A program made the position numbers and the translations under genes. From Pelomyxa schiedti (taxonomy: Eukaryota; Evosea; Pelobiontida; Pelomyxidae): a stretch of DNA of 64,000 bases. How positions within the stretch are numbered: the stretch's first letter is position 1; each line of letters begins with the position of its first letter. Under the pieces are notes generated by a model that was not told where the DNA came from, did not search any database, and saw only the letters and a list, made by a program, of their open reading frames with translations. Shown in pieces: positions 1 through 13,198 of the stretch. The stretch spans positions 45,337-109,336 of the forward strand of contig JAHLWZ010000822.1 of assembly GCA_020536535.1 (NCBI GenBank), given 5' to 3'.

Positions 1-85
1 GTGGCTCCGGCGGGGGTCCCTTCTTGGCCAACCGAGCACGTCCCTGCTGTAGTGCCGCGTCCATTCGTTGTTTATTTTTGGTTTC

Positions 86-2352
86 ATGTATGAAAAACCT
101 TCGACGAATCAATCGATTGATCGACGAACAGGTTGGTGAGAGAATTCCGAAGAAGGGATTTCCTACTGATTGCAGAGGCGCAATTGCGGTCGGATGCATC
201 TACGGCAGCGAAATTAAATCAAAAACAAAGAAGGAACATTAAAACACCCCAACCACTGTATTGCAGGAGCTCTTTGATCGCGACAAGCCAAGCAAACACG
301 GCGTCCCAACACCCGTGCAATTCCCCCAACTCTCCCACATCACCCACAACCAGCAGCAGCAACAGCAGCCTCGTCAACCACCCCACCGCCAACAGCAGCA
401 GCAGCAGCAGCGACGGCAACGGCGCGGCCGCGTCCTCCATCTTCCCCTGGCTCGTGAGCCTGTCCGACGAGTTCCTGGACGGCGTGCTCGCGGCGTGCGG
501 GCGCCGCTGGGGCGCGCGCTGGCTGTGCGGCAGCGGCCGCCGCGTCTGCCGCCTGTGGCGCTCGCGCGTCGACGGCAGCCCCGACGCCTGGCGCGGCGTC
601 ACCCTCCGCGTGCGCAACGACTGGGAGGCCGCGCGCCAGGCCCCGTGGGCCAGCTCCGGCGTCGTCCGCGCCCTCTCCTTCCGCGGCAAGATCGCCCCCT
701 CTGAGACCGTCATCAGCAACGCCGGCAACTACCGCCTCGCCACCTCGTCTTCCTCGTTGGGAATGTCTCTGCCGTCGCCCGAGTGCCCTTCTTCATTACC
801 TTCTTCTACGGCATGTTCTAACTCCGGTGGGAGGATGTCGCCGTACTCGCCGCCCCTGAGGATCATGAGCAGCAGGGACGCCATATCCGCCGCGACGGTG
901 AGCTCTCTGGCCGAGGGCGGGGGCGCCAACCTGCTCAAGGTGGCGTTCCGCAGCTCCTGCGACGCCGCCGCCCTCGCGGAGGTCGCGTGCTGGTGCCCCA
1001 AGCTCAGGCACCTGGTCCTGCCCGCCAACGGGTGCCAGTCCGCCGTGGCCTCCATCGCCGGAGGGGGCGTCATCCTGCCGGCCTCGCTGCGGGTCTTCGA
1101 GCTCAAGGCCTGCGGCGCCGCGCCTGTGAAGAGCCCCGCGGCGCGCGCCAGGGCCGCTGTGGGGCACAACGCGGCGCCGCCGCCGTGCGACGGCAAGGTG
1201 AACGACTGCATCATGAGGGGGCTCAGCAGCGTGCTGCTCAAGCTTCCGAAGCTAAAGAGGCTTGTCATTCCGGCGGCCCCGCAGTTTGCGGACGAGTGCT
1301 TCTTGGCGGGCGCGGAATCTAACATTGAGAACGTGCGCTTGCTGGGAAGTGCCGAGAATTTTGATGTGTCTGCTCTGGCAAATCTTCCGCAACTGCGTTG
1401 TGTAGAACTGAAAGATGCTCGTCCACAGCACCTTACTTCTTTCGCTACATTATGCTCCCGCAATATACAAAGGATACAGCTCTGCGGCAACTGTACCGAT
1501 GCGGCGTTTGTAGCATTTGGTGGGCTGGCTTCTCTTCCACAGTTGAGCGAACTGAATATAAAGTACTCTGACATCAGTGACGCTGGTATGCAGTGACTTC
1601 TTCCAAACCAAGTGCACTCACTGCGCCACATTTTATCTTCATAAGATTTGTGGTGTTGGTGGTGTGGTGGTTTGTTATGTTTTGTACGTCAAAACGAGGT
1701 CTGTCAAAGGGGATTATACTTATAATATCCACTATTTTCCCTTTCCAATCCTAACCAATTTCCTTATTAAAAAAAAACAGCTTTACAAGCTCTTGCAAAT
1801 GGGGAGTGCCACAGATCTCTACTTATATTAAAACTTGAGCAGTGCCCTAACCTCACAAATACTGGCATAGTGGCAATTTGCCATGGCCTTGTTTCTATGC
1901 ACACACTGCACCTGCGGCATTGCAACGGGATTGACAACCTCGACGGGTCCCTGTCATTCATACCAAACCTGCTATCTCTGTGTATATCCTCCAAGCACGT
2001 CCACAACAGCACCGTGGACTTCTTATCCACCGCTTCACCGGCCCTTGTTCAACTTGACTTGAGCGAATGCGGATCAGTTGAAGGGAATTCATTCACTTCT
2101 CTGCAGAAACTCACATCACTCCAAGAACTATCACTCTCACACACCCGGCTCACGGACTTTGCCCTAAGTGCCCTTGCTGACACCCTTGACATTCACAAAC
2201 TGTGGATAAACTACTGTAGAAATCTGACTGCAACTGCTACCTCACTTCTGGCAAAAATGCACCACCTACAATTACTGGAGACCAGTGGTTGTTGTTTCTC
2301 TCAAGTTGTTACGCAAGCCAGATCCCCAATAACAAGAAAGAAAGTAATGTAA
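86..2352 (+). CDS. F-box and leucine-rich-repeat protein
   Basis: Three exons are proposed: 86-135, 267-1585 and 1781-2352, joined by GT-AG introns, giving an intact frame of about 646 residues. The start is the ATG at 86; the main exon has no in-frame ATG before its F-box, so a spliced first exon is needed. Near residues 70-125 there is an F-box-like stretch (LSDEFLDGVL, then CRLWRSRV). The C-terminal half is a series of leucine-rich repeats such as LLILKLEQCPNLTNTG. Proteins of this type are usually substrate receptors of SCF ubiquitin ligases, with the F-box binding Skp1 and the LRRs binding targets; that role is inferred. The N-terminus is Ser/Asn/Thr-rich with a polyserine run. The 5' half is very GC-rich and the last exon is AT-rich. 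It converges on the helicase gene with about 100 bp between stop codons. Confidence 0.72.
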
Positions 2353-2448
2353 AAGCCACTTTTTTTTTGGTTTTGAAATTTGCTTTGGTTTTTTTCTTCT
2401 TGTCTTCTGGGACCAATTAAGACCCCCAAAATTGAGGCAGAGAATAAG

Positions 2449-5400
2449 TTAATCGAAAAGCCCAAAGTCAAAGGTCTCCGTTTCTTCCTCTATGTCATGG
2501 CTTACAGGTGCTGGCTTGGGCTCAGGCTTTTTTCCTTTTGTTGGTTTGCTGTCGATTTCTTCGTCAAATAAACCCAGATTCGAGCTTTCATCTTCGCTGT
2601 CGGGCTCTGGTATCTTAGGCTTTTCTTCACGTGGCTCCTTTGGTTTGTGGTCATCTTCATCGTCATCGTCAAATAGGTCAAAGCCTGCCAGAGGGTCTTC
2701 TTTTTCACCCGGTGTTCCCTGCACTAATTCTGCTTCGGGTTCATCCTCGCCGAATAGGTCCGCATTGTCGGGGTCTTCGTCTACTTTTTTGGGTGCTGGT
2801 GATGGTTTCTTCGCTTTCACAGATGGTTCCAGCTTTGAATCAGAAGCAGATTCCTTGTGTACCGCCCACTGATCCAGTTCCTTGTCCAATTCATCTGTAG
2901 TGGGTTTCTTGAAGGAGTTCTTCACCCTGGCTTTTGCTTCTTCAATCCTCTTGGGAATTTCAGCCAGCATTGCTTCTTGGGAGGCCCGGGCTGCAGCTAA
3001 AGCAGCAGGAGGATCGGAAGGCAGTCCTCGCCTCAACCCAAAGGTAACTTGAGCAAGTGTGGGAAGAACATCCCCAACGCAGAGAGTTGCACATAGCCCT
3101 GGCCTTCCGAATCTTCCCGTGCGGCAGGCACGGTGAATATAGTGTGTGCGTGTTGGTGCCACCCCGTAGTTCACAACTAAGCCAACTGTGGGGATATCAA
3201 GACCACGTGCAGCATCATCCGTACACAACAGCAAGACAGCTTTCCCACTTCGGAACTCCTCGAGGGCGGTTCTGCGAGAAGTTTGCGCCATACTACCGTG
3301 CAGGGCAGCGTAAGAAAATCCTGCGTCTTGTTTGATTTTTTCGGGAAGGAAATCGGCGTTTCTGTGGGAAAGTTGATGGGGGGGAAACAAAAAAAGAGGG
3401 AATGGTTACTTGACAGAACAGAAAATTATGCATGACGAGAAACGTGAAGAGTTGGAGTGCAAAAAGTGCAGTAGGCTTGTTGGCATCTCTTCTTCATTTG
3501 GACACAAAACAACCTTGTGCTCAATAGACTCCGGTATGAGATCTTTTGTAGGTACGGTCGAGGGCTCAAAAACGTAATTCTTTGCGTTGGAGACAGTGGT
3601 GCCCACAAATATAACAGGTCCTTTGGAAAGATCCTCAAGCAATCTCCGAAGCTTCAGAACAGTCAATAAAGTTAAAGAAATAACTAGCCAACCTCATTGA
3701 ATTTATAGTCTTGGATCATCAAATCAAATTCGTCATAGACCACTGCAGCTTGGAAACTCAAAAATAAAAGTCGATTGTTAAGCATATGTTTGACCCTTCC
3801 AGGTGTACCAACAACAACGTGACCAGAGATTAACTGTATTTTAGTAAACCTAAGAAGAGTTCTTAAGATTACCTTTCGAGGTACCGAATCTCCTCCTGTA
3901 AGTAAAACTACTTTCACTTCTGAAAGGTTGGCAGCAATTTTGGACGCTACGTCATGCACCTGGGAAGCAAGCTCTCGTGTGGGCGTTATAATAAGCGCTT
4001 GGCACAGATTTTTCTTTGGTGAAAGCTTGTGCAAAATTGGTACAAGATACGCCAAAGTCTTCCCACTGCCACCGGGTCCCTGAATAACTGGAGGGCAGTA
4101 TTCAGGCCATCCGTCGATCATTTTGGAAATAATCTGTTGTGTTTGGGACGGCTTGTCGAAACCTTGTAGCGACCTGCACAGACTTAGTTACATAAAACAA
4201 AGATTTGACATACAAAGCACGAACAAGTTTGCCTCTCAGCCCAAAATCAGCAAACGAGGATTTCAAAGACGCCTCGGTTTCAGCCTTGGTTTCTTCCACT
4301 GGCGCCTCCATAGGAATGTCAAGGAGGGACTCTTTACAAGACAGTGTGAATTTAAAAGAACAGGGGAAGATATTCAAACCTGGATTGTACTGGAGACGGT
4401 CACGAGGTTGAACAAATGATGGTAGTACTTCCAATGAAGGATGTCCAATTGGCACGCGAGGTCTTCTCATGCGAAAAGGGGGTGGCATTTGCGGTCTGAT
4501 ACTTGGCGGCATGCCAGGTATTGCTTGCATAGGTTGCCTAAGATACGGAGGAACCTGGAGTCGGGGCCTTCGTAAAAATGAAGGGGGGTCAACAGGAATA
4601 GGTGGATGCAAGCTAGGAGGTTCTCGAATCCCATAGGCGGATATTAGCGAGGGAGGGATATTAAAAGGTAAAGCCGGTGGAGGAGGAAATGGTTCGTCCA
4701 AGGCAGGGGGAGGGGGTAATGGCATATCCATTGGAGAAATCCCGAACCGACGAGCTCTTAGTGCAAACCTTGAGGGGTCTGTCGGGGTAACCAGGGGTCC
4801 TACAGGCGGAAAATCTGATGCAAAGGGTGGTGGCGGTCGTGGTACCCGCCCAGACATTTGACGTTGTGGCTCCCACCTAGGCCTTTGAATTTGTGGTCGC
4901 GGTATTGGCTGCCAGGAGTCATCTGGTACAGGGAGGTGACCTGATGGGACATTCCAAAGCAGGTTGTCTGGATTTTCGGTCTCCGTTGACTTACTTTCGG
5001 TATTTGCTGGTAAATCGGGGGTGTCTGAAGGGGAGCCACGAGTTGTCTTTGGTTTTGCGGATGCACCGAATTTTGAGGTTTTAGGTGCGTCTTCGACTAC
5101 TGGTTCTGGCGGTGGATCAGAGATTAAGTTGGAGTTTTCCAGTATCTTGACTACTTCATTACTGTCAACTCGGACTTTTTTACGTAAAGCCGTGAGTTGA
5201 TTGGCAACGTGCTGCCATTTAGTAACGCACATGTGGAGATTGTGATTAGACAACCAATCCAAAACAACCTGGGGAATTTCGACACTTCCATCCACACGAT
5301 GTTGTAGGGCCATTGCGTTGCGCTTTCGATCCTCTTTCTCTTTGTTATAGGAGAAGCAGACTTGTCGGCAGGTTGGGCACGGGAACACCCAGCCCCGCCG

Positions 5401-6616
5401 GATGACTTCCTTGAGCACAGGTTCCGCGTTGAAAGGCAGTTGTATCTCACACATGCCCTTTATTGCTGAAGCTAATTGCTCTTTGGTCTTGGGGAGCTTT
5501 CCAGTTGGCAAGTTGCGCCTGATGAAGTCCTGCGCCCGACTACAAGCTTGGTCGAGTGCGGGCAATGGAGGGGGGAAAGGAGGGAACGATAGATTCGTAG
5601 TTTCATTCTCTTGTTTGAGAATGTCGTTGATGTAGGCCAGAAACAGCTGCGAGTCCAAGACACTGGATTCCTCAGTTGCTTCTTCCTCTTCCTCGCCTTC
5701 CTTACCTTCCTTACTAGAATCATCTGTTTCTTCTTTGGTCTCGGCGTTATTTTCAGGTTCCTTTTTTTCCCCCGCTTCTTTGGGAGGTTCAGAAGCGGCC
5801 TTCTCACTGGGACTTTCTTCCACAGTCTTTCCGGCAATCTTGGAGAAGGGGATAACATGGAATTCCTTCCCTGTGGGAAGAGCCGTTTTTGCTGCTTTGG
5901 AGTTTGTTCCACAGTAGAACAAAAGTTGGCTGGCTGAGACTTTAGATGTCAAAGCAGTGACAACCTGTTAAAGTTAACCGACATTAAGGATGCAAGGGGG
6001 CCAACCTTTTTGCGGATTTCGGTGCGTGAGGACTCCCTAAAGCGGATAAGAATTCTATTACCCTTATCAGATGAAGTAAGTTCGCCTTTGATAGTCCTCT
6101 TGCACTCATCACAAATCTTGAAGGAAGTCAGCGAAATTAAAGGATGAAAATGTGCAACCGGCTGAAAGTTGAACTTTCTGTTACGTGGAACAATGACACA
6201 AACAAAAACAGCATCAGGCAGTGGGGAGAACAAGAGCTGGGGAACAATTGGTTGCAAGTGAGGGTCACTTGGTTGCTGGTAACGGAACATTAGGGGACAA
6301 AAACAAGAAGAAAGGGGAGAAAAAAAAAAAAGGTTAATACCTCGGGTATTTCTATCAACACAATGCACCTCACATCGCTACCCTGACATCCCTCCAGCTT
6401 TGTCTCCAGGGCTGCGGAAGAAGATTCCTTTCCGTCGGCGGGCTTTTCCTCCGATGGGGCATCTCTCTCGGCCGGCGACCGCGACCTAGATCTGGATCTA
6501 GATCGCTGTCTCAGGACCACGCGCCTGGGAGGCTGCGGTATTGGTCGTCTTGGATACGAAGATCTCTTTGGCGAGCTGTAGCTACCCCTACCACGTGCGC
6601 GTCCGCGTCCTGACAT
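2449..6616 (-). CDS. DEAD-box-type RNA helicase with long N-terminal extension
   Basis: Seven exons (6616-6341, 6275-6006, 5964-4214, 4173-3873, 3833-3693, 3651-3410, 3361-2449) give an uninterrupted frame of 1297 residues. The N-terminus is RGG/RS-like (MSGRGRARGRG, then an RS run). A region of unknown fold follows, with two CxxC pairs (ICDEC, CPTC), then acidic and proline-rich linkers. The helicase core lies in the last third: Q motif GFDKPSQTQQ, motif I GPGGSGKT, Ia PTRELASQ, Ib GTPGR, motif II DEFD, motif V AARGLD and motif VI HRACRTGR. Motif II has Phe for Ala, motif III appears as GTT instead of SAT, and motif VI has Cys for Gly. The tail is Lys/Asp/Glu-rich and repeats LFGED/LFDDD-like patches. 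Removing the 39-nt intron 3834-3872, which keeps frame, restores normal spacing before GTPGR. A role in RNA metabolism is inferred; I cannot assign a DDX orthologue. Confidence 0.82.
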
Positions 6617-7034
6617 TTATGCTTGTTATTGTTTGGTTTTTGTTGTTGTTTTTTTGTGTCTTTTTGTGCTGCCGAACGCGTAGTGTTTGACAGAAAATTT
6701 GATGTCGGTTTTTTTTTATTTGCTATCAGCTTTAAGAAACTCGCACATCAAAGAAACTACGGAAAAAGGAAAAAGGCGAAAAAAATGAAAAGGAACAGCT
6801 TGATTCGGGAGTGGGAAAGTTTTCTTTTCTGGACAAAATGGTGTTTGTTGATTACATGACAGTCAAAGGAACGTGGTCAGGCCCAAGGCAGTTAGCCAAT
6901 GGGTTTAATCTGAGAATGGAAAAGTTAGGTGGTGGTGGTGGTGGATTCGAAAACAAAATATAAAAATCCTTTGGTTGCGGGATTTATAAACTATAAAGAT
7001 ACTAGAATTCCGGTTGAGCGGAAATTACTTATTA
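6617..7034. other. Intergenic region between helicase 5' end and Mago nashi 3' end
   Basis: This AT-rich stretch of about 420 bp separates two minus-strand genes. It should hold the helicase promoter and the 3' UTR of Mago nashi. It contains T and A runs and a short GGT repeat near 6930-6948. An open frame at 6623-6859 on the plus strand has no domain signal and I do not treat it as a gene. Confidence 0.5.
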
Positions 7035-7753
7035 TTATGTCTCACATAAACTTATAATAAGGAAGAATTTACTGACCTTGAAGTGAAGTGAGATCAGTGA
7101 AAAGACAAAGCACTTGAGGTCTTGGACAAGGTAGTAGAATAATCTCAGTCCCTCAGGATCCTGGCTCTCTTGAACATCTATGAGTGACCCAATTTTCGAT
7201 GTCTTTGTTTTGTGTAGGTTAGAAGATACTGTAAATTTTGAACTTATTATCCGCACCACAAAGGAGATGTGCTCATTGCCCATGACAATTTCCAATTCTT
7301 GTTTGCCACCCACATCGGGAAGGGGCCACAAATTATCGTCTTCCCTGGTAAAAGTAAGTGCAACAATAACATTGACGCGAGGGCATACATACTTCATAAT
7401 TTCGCTTTCCTCGATGACTCGCTTTAACTCCTTGAGCACGGCATCACTACAGTACACTACGAGTGTTGCATGCAGTGAGTGCATACGAAATGAGAGACGA
7501 GAGAGTTGTGAAGTGCCAACCTTTCTTTCTGATCATAAGTTCGTTCTTGTAGTGCGAATTGTTTGCATATCGTAGCTCGTTGTTGGGTCTGAACTCAAAC
7601 TCCAAAAATTCGTGCCCGAACTTCCCCTTGTGGCCCACACTAACAAAAAAAAAAAAAAAGTAGCGTCGTTGGTATCCACAACCAGAGAAAACAAAAAAGA
7701 GCGCCAAAGGGATCAGGTCGTTACTAGTATCGAACGTAAAAATCCTCATCCAT
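7035..7753 (-). CDS. magoh: Mago nashi homologue, exon junction complex core
   Basis: The spliced reading matches Mago nashi nearly end to end. Exon 1 (7753-7725) encodes MDEDFYVRY. Exon 2 starts at 7639 and carries [15 protein letters not shown] and LRYANNS. Later exons encode [44 protein letters not shown] and [10 protein letters not shown]. Five introns are needed, three of them visible as short in-frame inserts when unspliced (after SEIMK, after HISF and at the end). Mago binds Y14/RBM8A and locks eIF4A3 on spliced mRNA upstream of exon junctions, which fits an intron-rich genome. The usual length is about 146 residues, and the assembled protein is close to that. The final few residues after LHFK are uncertain because a 5' splice site (GTCAGT) follows at once and several acceptor AGs are possible. 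Confidence 0.9.
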
Positions 7754-8079
7754 GGCCACAGCACCAAAGTTTCTTTTTTTTTTTTTGTTTTATGTCTTGG
7801 ACCCAAAATTTTCCTTTAGTCGGCAACTGTAGGTTCGAACTTGTGGATTGAGGAAGCCCACTGTAGTCACATCACAGCCGTTGTCCTTCATCGTTCAGGA
7901 CGTCGACTGTCAATGCCGATCTCCATTCCCCACAAATCTCTTGTTTCATCTCGAAGGGTTTTTTCAGGTGTGCCTTCGACACAAGGGGAAAAAAAAAACA
8001 AAACAAAAGCAAGCAACACACCGGAAAGCTACAACACCGCTATCTCTCCACAGTGAACTGATTAGCCCATAATTTCGAA
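7754..8079. promoter_or_regulatory. Shared intergenic region of divergent Mago nashi and MAPK15-like genes
   Basis: About 325 bp lie between the start codons of two divergent genes, so both promoters should sit here. I see pyrimidine-rich tracts and an A-rich stretch near 7987-8010 but no clear TATA box or other named element. Short open frames at 7841-8072 look like chance. Confidence 0.4.
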
Positions 8080-9805
<1,726 letters not shown>

Positions 9806-10011
9806 TTGTTTTCACTTAGCACCTGTACAAGTCGAACACCCACAAAACCCTTCTTCCAACAAGAACCGTTGTTGCATAACCCCACGCGGTTCTCTTTGTT
9901 TCAACACCGAATTCCCCATGAATCGTTCCTACTGTGCACAAAAAGGATTTTCTTACGAAAGAGGTTACAGTTACCCTAACAATTAAAAAAAAAGGAAATC
10001 CAAATCGCGAG

Positions 10012-11787
10012 ATGGCAGCAACAGCCGCGCCGGTGATGGGGCACGACCGGGGAGTAGCGTCAATGTTGTTCAAGACAGCGTTTTTCGCAGGCAGGGAGCC
10101 GGAATCCATAACCCCGGCAATTAGAGAGTTGGTGGCAGATGTGTGCGCCCTCACCCCATTCGAAAAAAGAGCAATGTCGGGACCTTGTCAGATAGAAACA
10201 ATTCGCATGAGAGAATTCATGGCCAGGTTGGCCTTTTTTTTTTTTTTTTTTTTTGTTTTGTTTTGTTTTCCCTTTTCTCTTTTCTCTTTCTCTTGTTTTT
10301 CCTCCCACTAATAAGAAGTAGGGCTTTTCAGAAAAAAACCTTACAGGAGGAGTTTGTACAGGGCGTTAAAGCGTTTGCACTTGGGAAGGAAATTAAGGAT
10401 TTGGAGGATACAGAGCCTGTTCAATTTGGACTGGACAGGGACCCTTGCAAATACGTTTTACTTGGTGATTTCCATATGTTTTTTCCCCCTAAAATTCCCA
10501 TTTTTCAACTAATTCCGTACACTCCAAAAAATACCAGGGAGTGAAATAAAACAACTTGCATCAACCTACCGTGTTTTTGTTCCCGAGTCACTCTTCCCTG
10601 GTACTGCTGGCAATGATTTAATTTTGAAGTGTTTGGGTGGATTTTCTGACCGTGGTACTAGACCCAAACACTCTTTATCCCGTGCTCAAGTCAACATAGG
10701 TGAAGACGCTTGGTTAATGAAATTTGTTGTCAGAGTTTCTGAGAATCCCATTCTACTGGAATTTGACGGGCGAGTTATAGAGAGGATGCCTGGTACTGAA
10801 ATAGGAACCATCTTCCTGTATGCCCCCTTATTGCCTGGCTTTCCTGTATTCAGTCTTGGTTAGCGTTTCTGTTTGTGGAATGGACTTCGCATGTCGTGAT
10901 CATGACATTGATGATATTCATCACTACATAACAAACTGGCAGAACGTGTTCGATTTATATTCTGACAGGGTTGACGTGTTTAAGGTGCGTCATATTGCAG
11001 ATTTCCTTTTTAACACACAATAGAGCGCTGAAGTTCCTGCCATTGCTCATGAAAATCCTCGTGACTTTTCAATCAGATGGAGGCACCCTGCTGTACAAGT
11101 ACATTCATTCAAATGGTGAAGTGTGCCATTAACGTGGTTTAGTTGGATGGAGCCAAATTTGTAGCTGATGTAAAGCGAATGACTCATCTCCGGTTCACAG
11201 CAATGTGTGAACTTCATGTCCAAGTGGCAGTTGAAGTGGCTGTTGGATTGGGGGTGTTTGCAGGTGATGCACTAGGTATCGCAGAGCAGGTACGAGAACT
11301 TTCCGCTACTGCATACCGTGATGTCTTGCAAGAAAACACATACCCTGGCCTGCTATTAGTTATTCTGGCCTTACCAATTTTCCGTGCTCGAGACAACTAT
11401 TTCTTCTTCGAGAAAGCATTCGCAACCTACACCGGAGCAGTCCCAGTACTCATAGTTGATCAGGTCAGAACAGTTCGTACCTCACAGAAGTTTATTGCTA
11501 AATCATTGTAGGACATGCATAAAGTCGCCCGTGTTTGTGCAGTAAAGAATGGTGCAAAACGGTTTATCACAAGTGAACTGAACCCAGGGGATTCACACGG
11601 AGTTTTTGGTAACCAAACATCAGTCCTGGTTCTTTCCACCTAACCACAGAAAGGTGAATACTGGGAGAATTTCGGACCCGGCACGGAAGAAAAGCTTGCC
11701 CTCACTACACTGGGCCTCCTTACACAACACCATGCTGTTAATCCGCGTGTACTGGATCCCACATGCATAACCAAACTAAACTTGTGA
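10012..11787 (+). CDS. Unrecognised multi-exon protein
   Basis: I do not recognise this protein. The start is the ATG at 10012 (MAATAAPVMGHDRG). Exons join at about 10227/10318, 10471/10550, 10795/10853, 10984/11026 and 11097/11143, and again near 11463 and 11594; the last join is doubtful. Joined, the protein is roughly 440-450 residues and ends TKLNL. It is globular, not low-complexity, with stretches such as GNDLILKCLGGFSDRG and LEFDGRVIERMP. There is also a hydrophobic helix-like part, VQVAVEVAVGLGVFAGDALG, followed by PGLLLVILALPIF. The second and third stretches could be membrane-associated or buried. No catalytic motif that I know is visible. It lies between the MAPK15-like gene and the A1 family gene, convergent with A1 with only 42 bp between the stop codons. 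Confidence 0.6.
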
Positions 11788-11829
11788 GACACCAAACAAG
11801 ACAAGCATTGACCCAATCAATCCAACATG

Positions 11830-13161
11830 TCAAAATGGTTCTGTGTTATATACAAAAGAAAGGTCCAATGGCCCAACAGTGAAGTCACCAACATGGAACC
11901 CTGTTACTCCATCCCGCACACTGAATTGCCACTCCCCACTGTTGTCCAGTTCCTTGTCCTTCTGATGTGTTGTATAGGCAATCAGTCCACACGGTTGTTT
12001 GCTTGTGCATGCCCAAGAGCATGGAATGCAAAGGGAGGGTGCAGCCAAGTAGTTTCCAGTGTTATAAACCTCAAATCTATGGTCTCCAACAGTTACGAAG
12101 GCGTGGCTCCTGCCAATTGGTGTGACTTCAGAGAGCTGTGGAAACCGGTAGTGCTTGCCGGTACCACCACTCGGAGTTGGGTTCCGTTCTACAAGGTATG
12201 TACAACAGGGTTCTGATTTGTGGAGGTTCAGTGTCGCAAGGGAACCATCGGGCATCCAAAATACACCGCGTAGGCATGGCCATTGATCGCCGCACGCAAC
12301 CTTCAGAGTTACAACTACCTCACGTGTTCGGAAGCTTTCAGCCAAGTCGATGAATGTGACAGAACTCTGAGCCTCGGGCGTGTTTTCGTTTTCCCTCAGC
12401 ACAATCACAACATCATCACACAGCGGCGAGAACTCCACCCTCCCCGGCTCGATTCCGTCATCCTGCCACAACTCCGGGTCGACTCCAACAACAGCACCGC
12501 AGTCAGAAGAAGAAGAAGAAGAAGAAGAAGAAGAAGCAGCAGCAACTTTCCAAACACGGAGTAGCGCGCTGTCCCCGGTCTCCAGCACCACAATCCACCT
12601 CCTGTTGCACATGACCCACCCGCAGCCGCACTCCACGCGGAATCCCGGGAGCTCGGCGTAATCGCCGTCGTCGTCGAGCAGCGACGCCAGGTTCTTGACG
12701 TAGTAGTGCTCGCCGGCGTCGTGCCTCTGCCTTTTGCACAGGACCATGCCCGGGCCCACGCACCCGGCCGCGCCCCTGCTGATGAAGCACCCATGGCTGA
12801 CAAACCCCAGCGTCGGAGACACGCTCACGTGCAAGTAGTGCTCGACCCCGTAGGTCCCGCCGGTGCCGCCGAGAAAAGGCAGCCTGAACACGGCATCGGT
12901 GGCAGGCCTGAGGACCCACTCCTGCGCCCACGCCCTGAACAGCGCAGAGGACTGGGCCCAGACGACCATCGACGGGGCTGGTGCGCATGCGCTGCCGTGG
13001 CTGGATCGGCTGCGCCGCCGCGGGGGGGGCCTCACGATTCCTGCACAGCAGACGGCCGTCGCTTGTGACTTGGCTGTTGTAACCACATCGGCGCGCGACG
13101 GCACGAAACTGGAAGATAAACCGTGGGGCCGTGGGCGGTGTTTGCTGTTTGATTCGCCCAT
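11830..13161 (-). CDS. Lineage-specific family A, member A1 (propeller-like)
   Basis: This single-exon frame gives 443 residues from the ATG at 13161 (MGESNSKHR). The frame stays open upstream to 13341, but that part overlaps the last exon of the AFG2-type gene, and paralogue A2 starts at the matching point. A1 and A2 share blocks in order: AVCCA, RAWAxxWVLRP, AVFRLP, CNRRWIV, VWKV, AEFSP/VEFSP-CDDVVI, SHAFV, NTGN/HTGN and PSLxIPCxW. The repeated pattern of short hydrophobic strands ending in W or V suggests a beta-propeller; this is inferred from periodicity alone. A polyserine run (about residues 255-265) comes from a trinucleotide repeat at 12504-12537. No known function. The stop codon is 42 bp from the unknown gene on the other strand. 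Confidence 0.75.
   Translation of the reverse strand: MGESNSKHRPRPHGLSSSFVPSRADVVTTAKSQATAVCCAGIVRPPPRRRSRSSHGSACAPAPSMVVWAQSSALFRAWAQEWVLRPATDAVFRLPFLGGTGGTYGVEHYLHVSVSPTLGFVSHGCFISRGAAGCVGPGMVLCKRQRHDAGEHYYVKNLASLLDDDGDYAELPGFRVECGCGWVMCNRRWIVVLETGDSALLRVWKVAAASSSSSSSSSSDCGAVVGVDPELWQDDGIEPGRVEFSPLCDDVVIVLRENENTPEAQSSVTFIDLAESFRTREVVVTLKVACGDQWPCLRGVFWMPDGSLATLNLHKSEPCCTYLVERNPTPSGGTGKHYRFPQLSEVTPIGRSHAFVTVGDHRFEVYNTGNYLAAPSLCIPCSWACTSKQPCGLIAYTTHQKDKELDNSGEWQFSVRDGVTGFHVGDFTVGPLDLSFVYNTEPF
12504..12537. repeat. AGA trinucleotide repeat within A1
   Basis: About eleven tandem AGA/GAA units on the plus strand, read as TCT/TCC-type serine codons in the minus-strand A1 gene. The paralogue A2 lacks the run, so it is probably a recent expansion. 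Length polymorphism between strains would be expected. Confidence 0.85.
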
Positions 13162-13198
13162 TTCCGAGAAGACTCTTTTTTTTTTCTCCTTCTCGTTT

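Noticed and set aside
219-728. Long minus-strand and alternate-frame ORFs antisense to the F-box gene, including 261-704 on the plus strand
   Set aside because: They exist because the region is very GC-rich and stop-poor; they are Arg/Pro-rich, lack domains, and the F-box frame is the one that splices into the LRR exons.
10231-10316. A T-rich tract as a possible terminator or retroelement tail
   Set aside because: It is the polypyrimidine tract of an intron; coding resumes in phase right after AATAAG.
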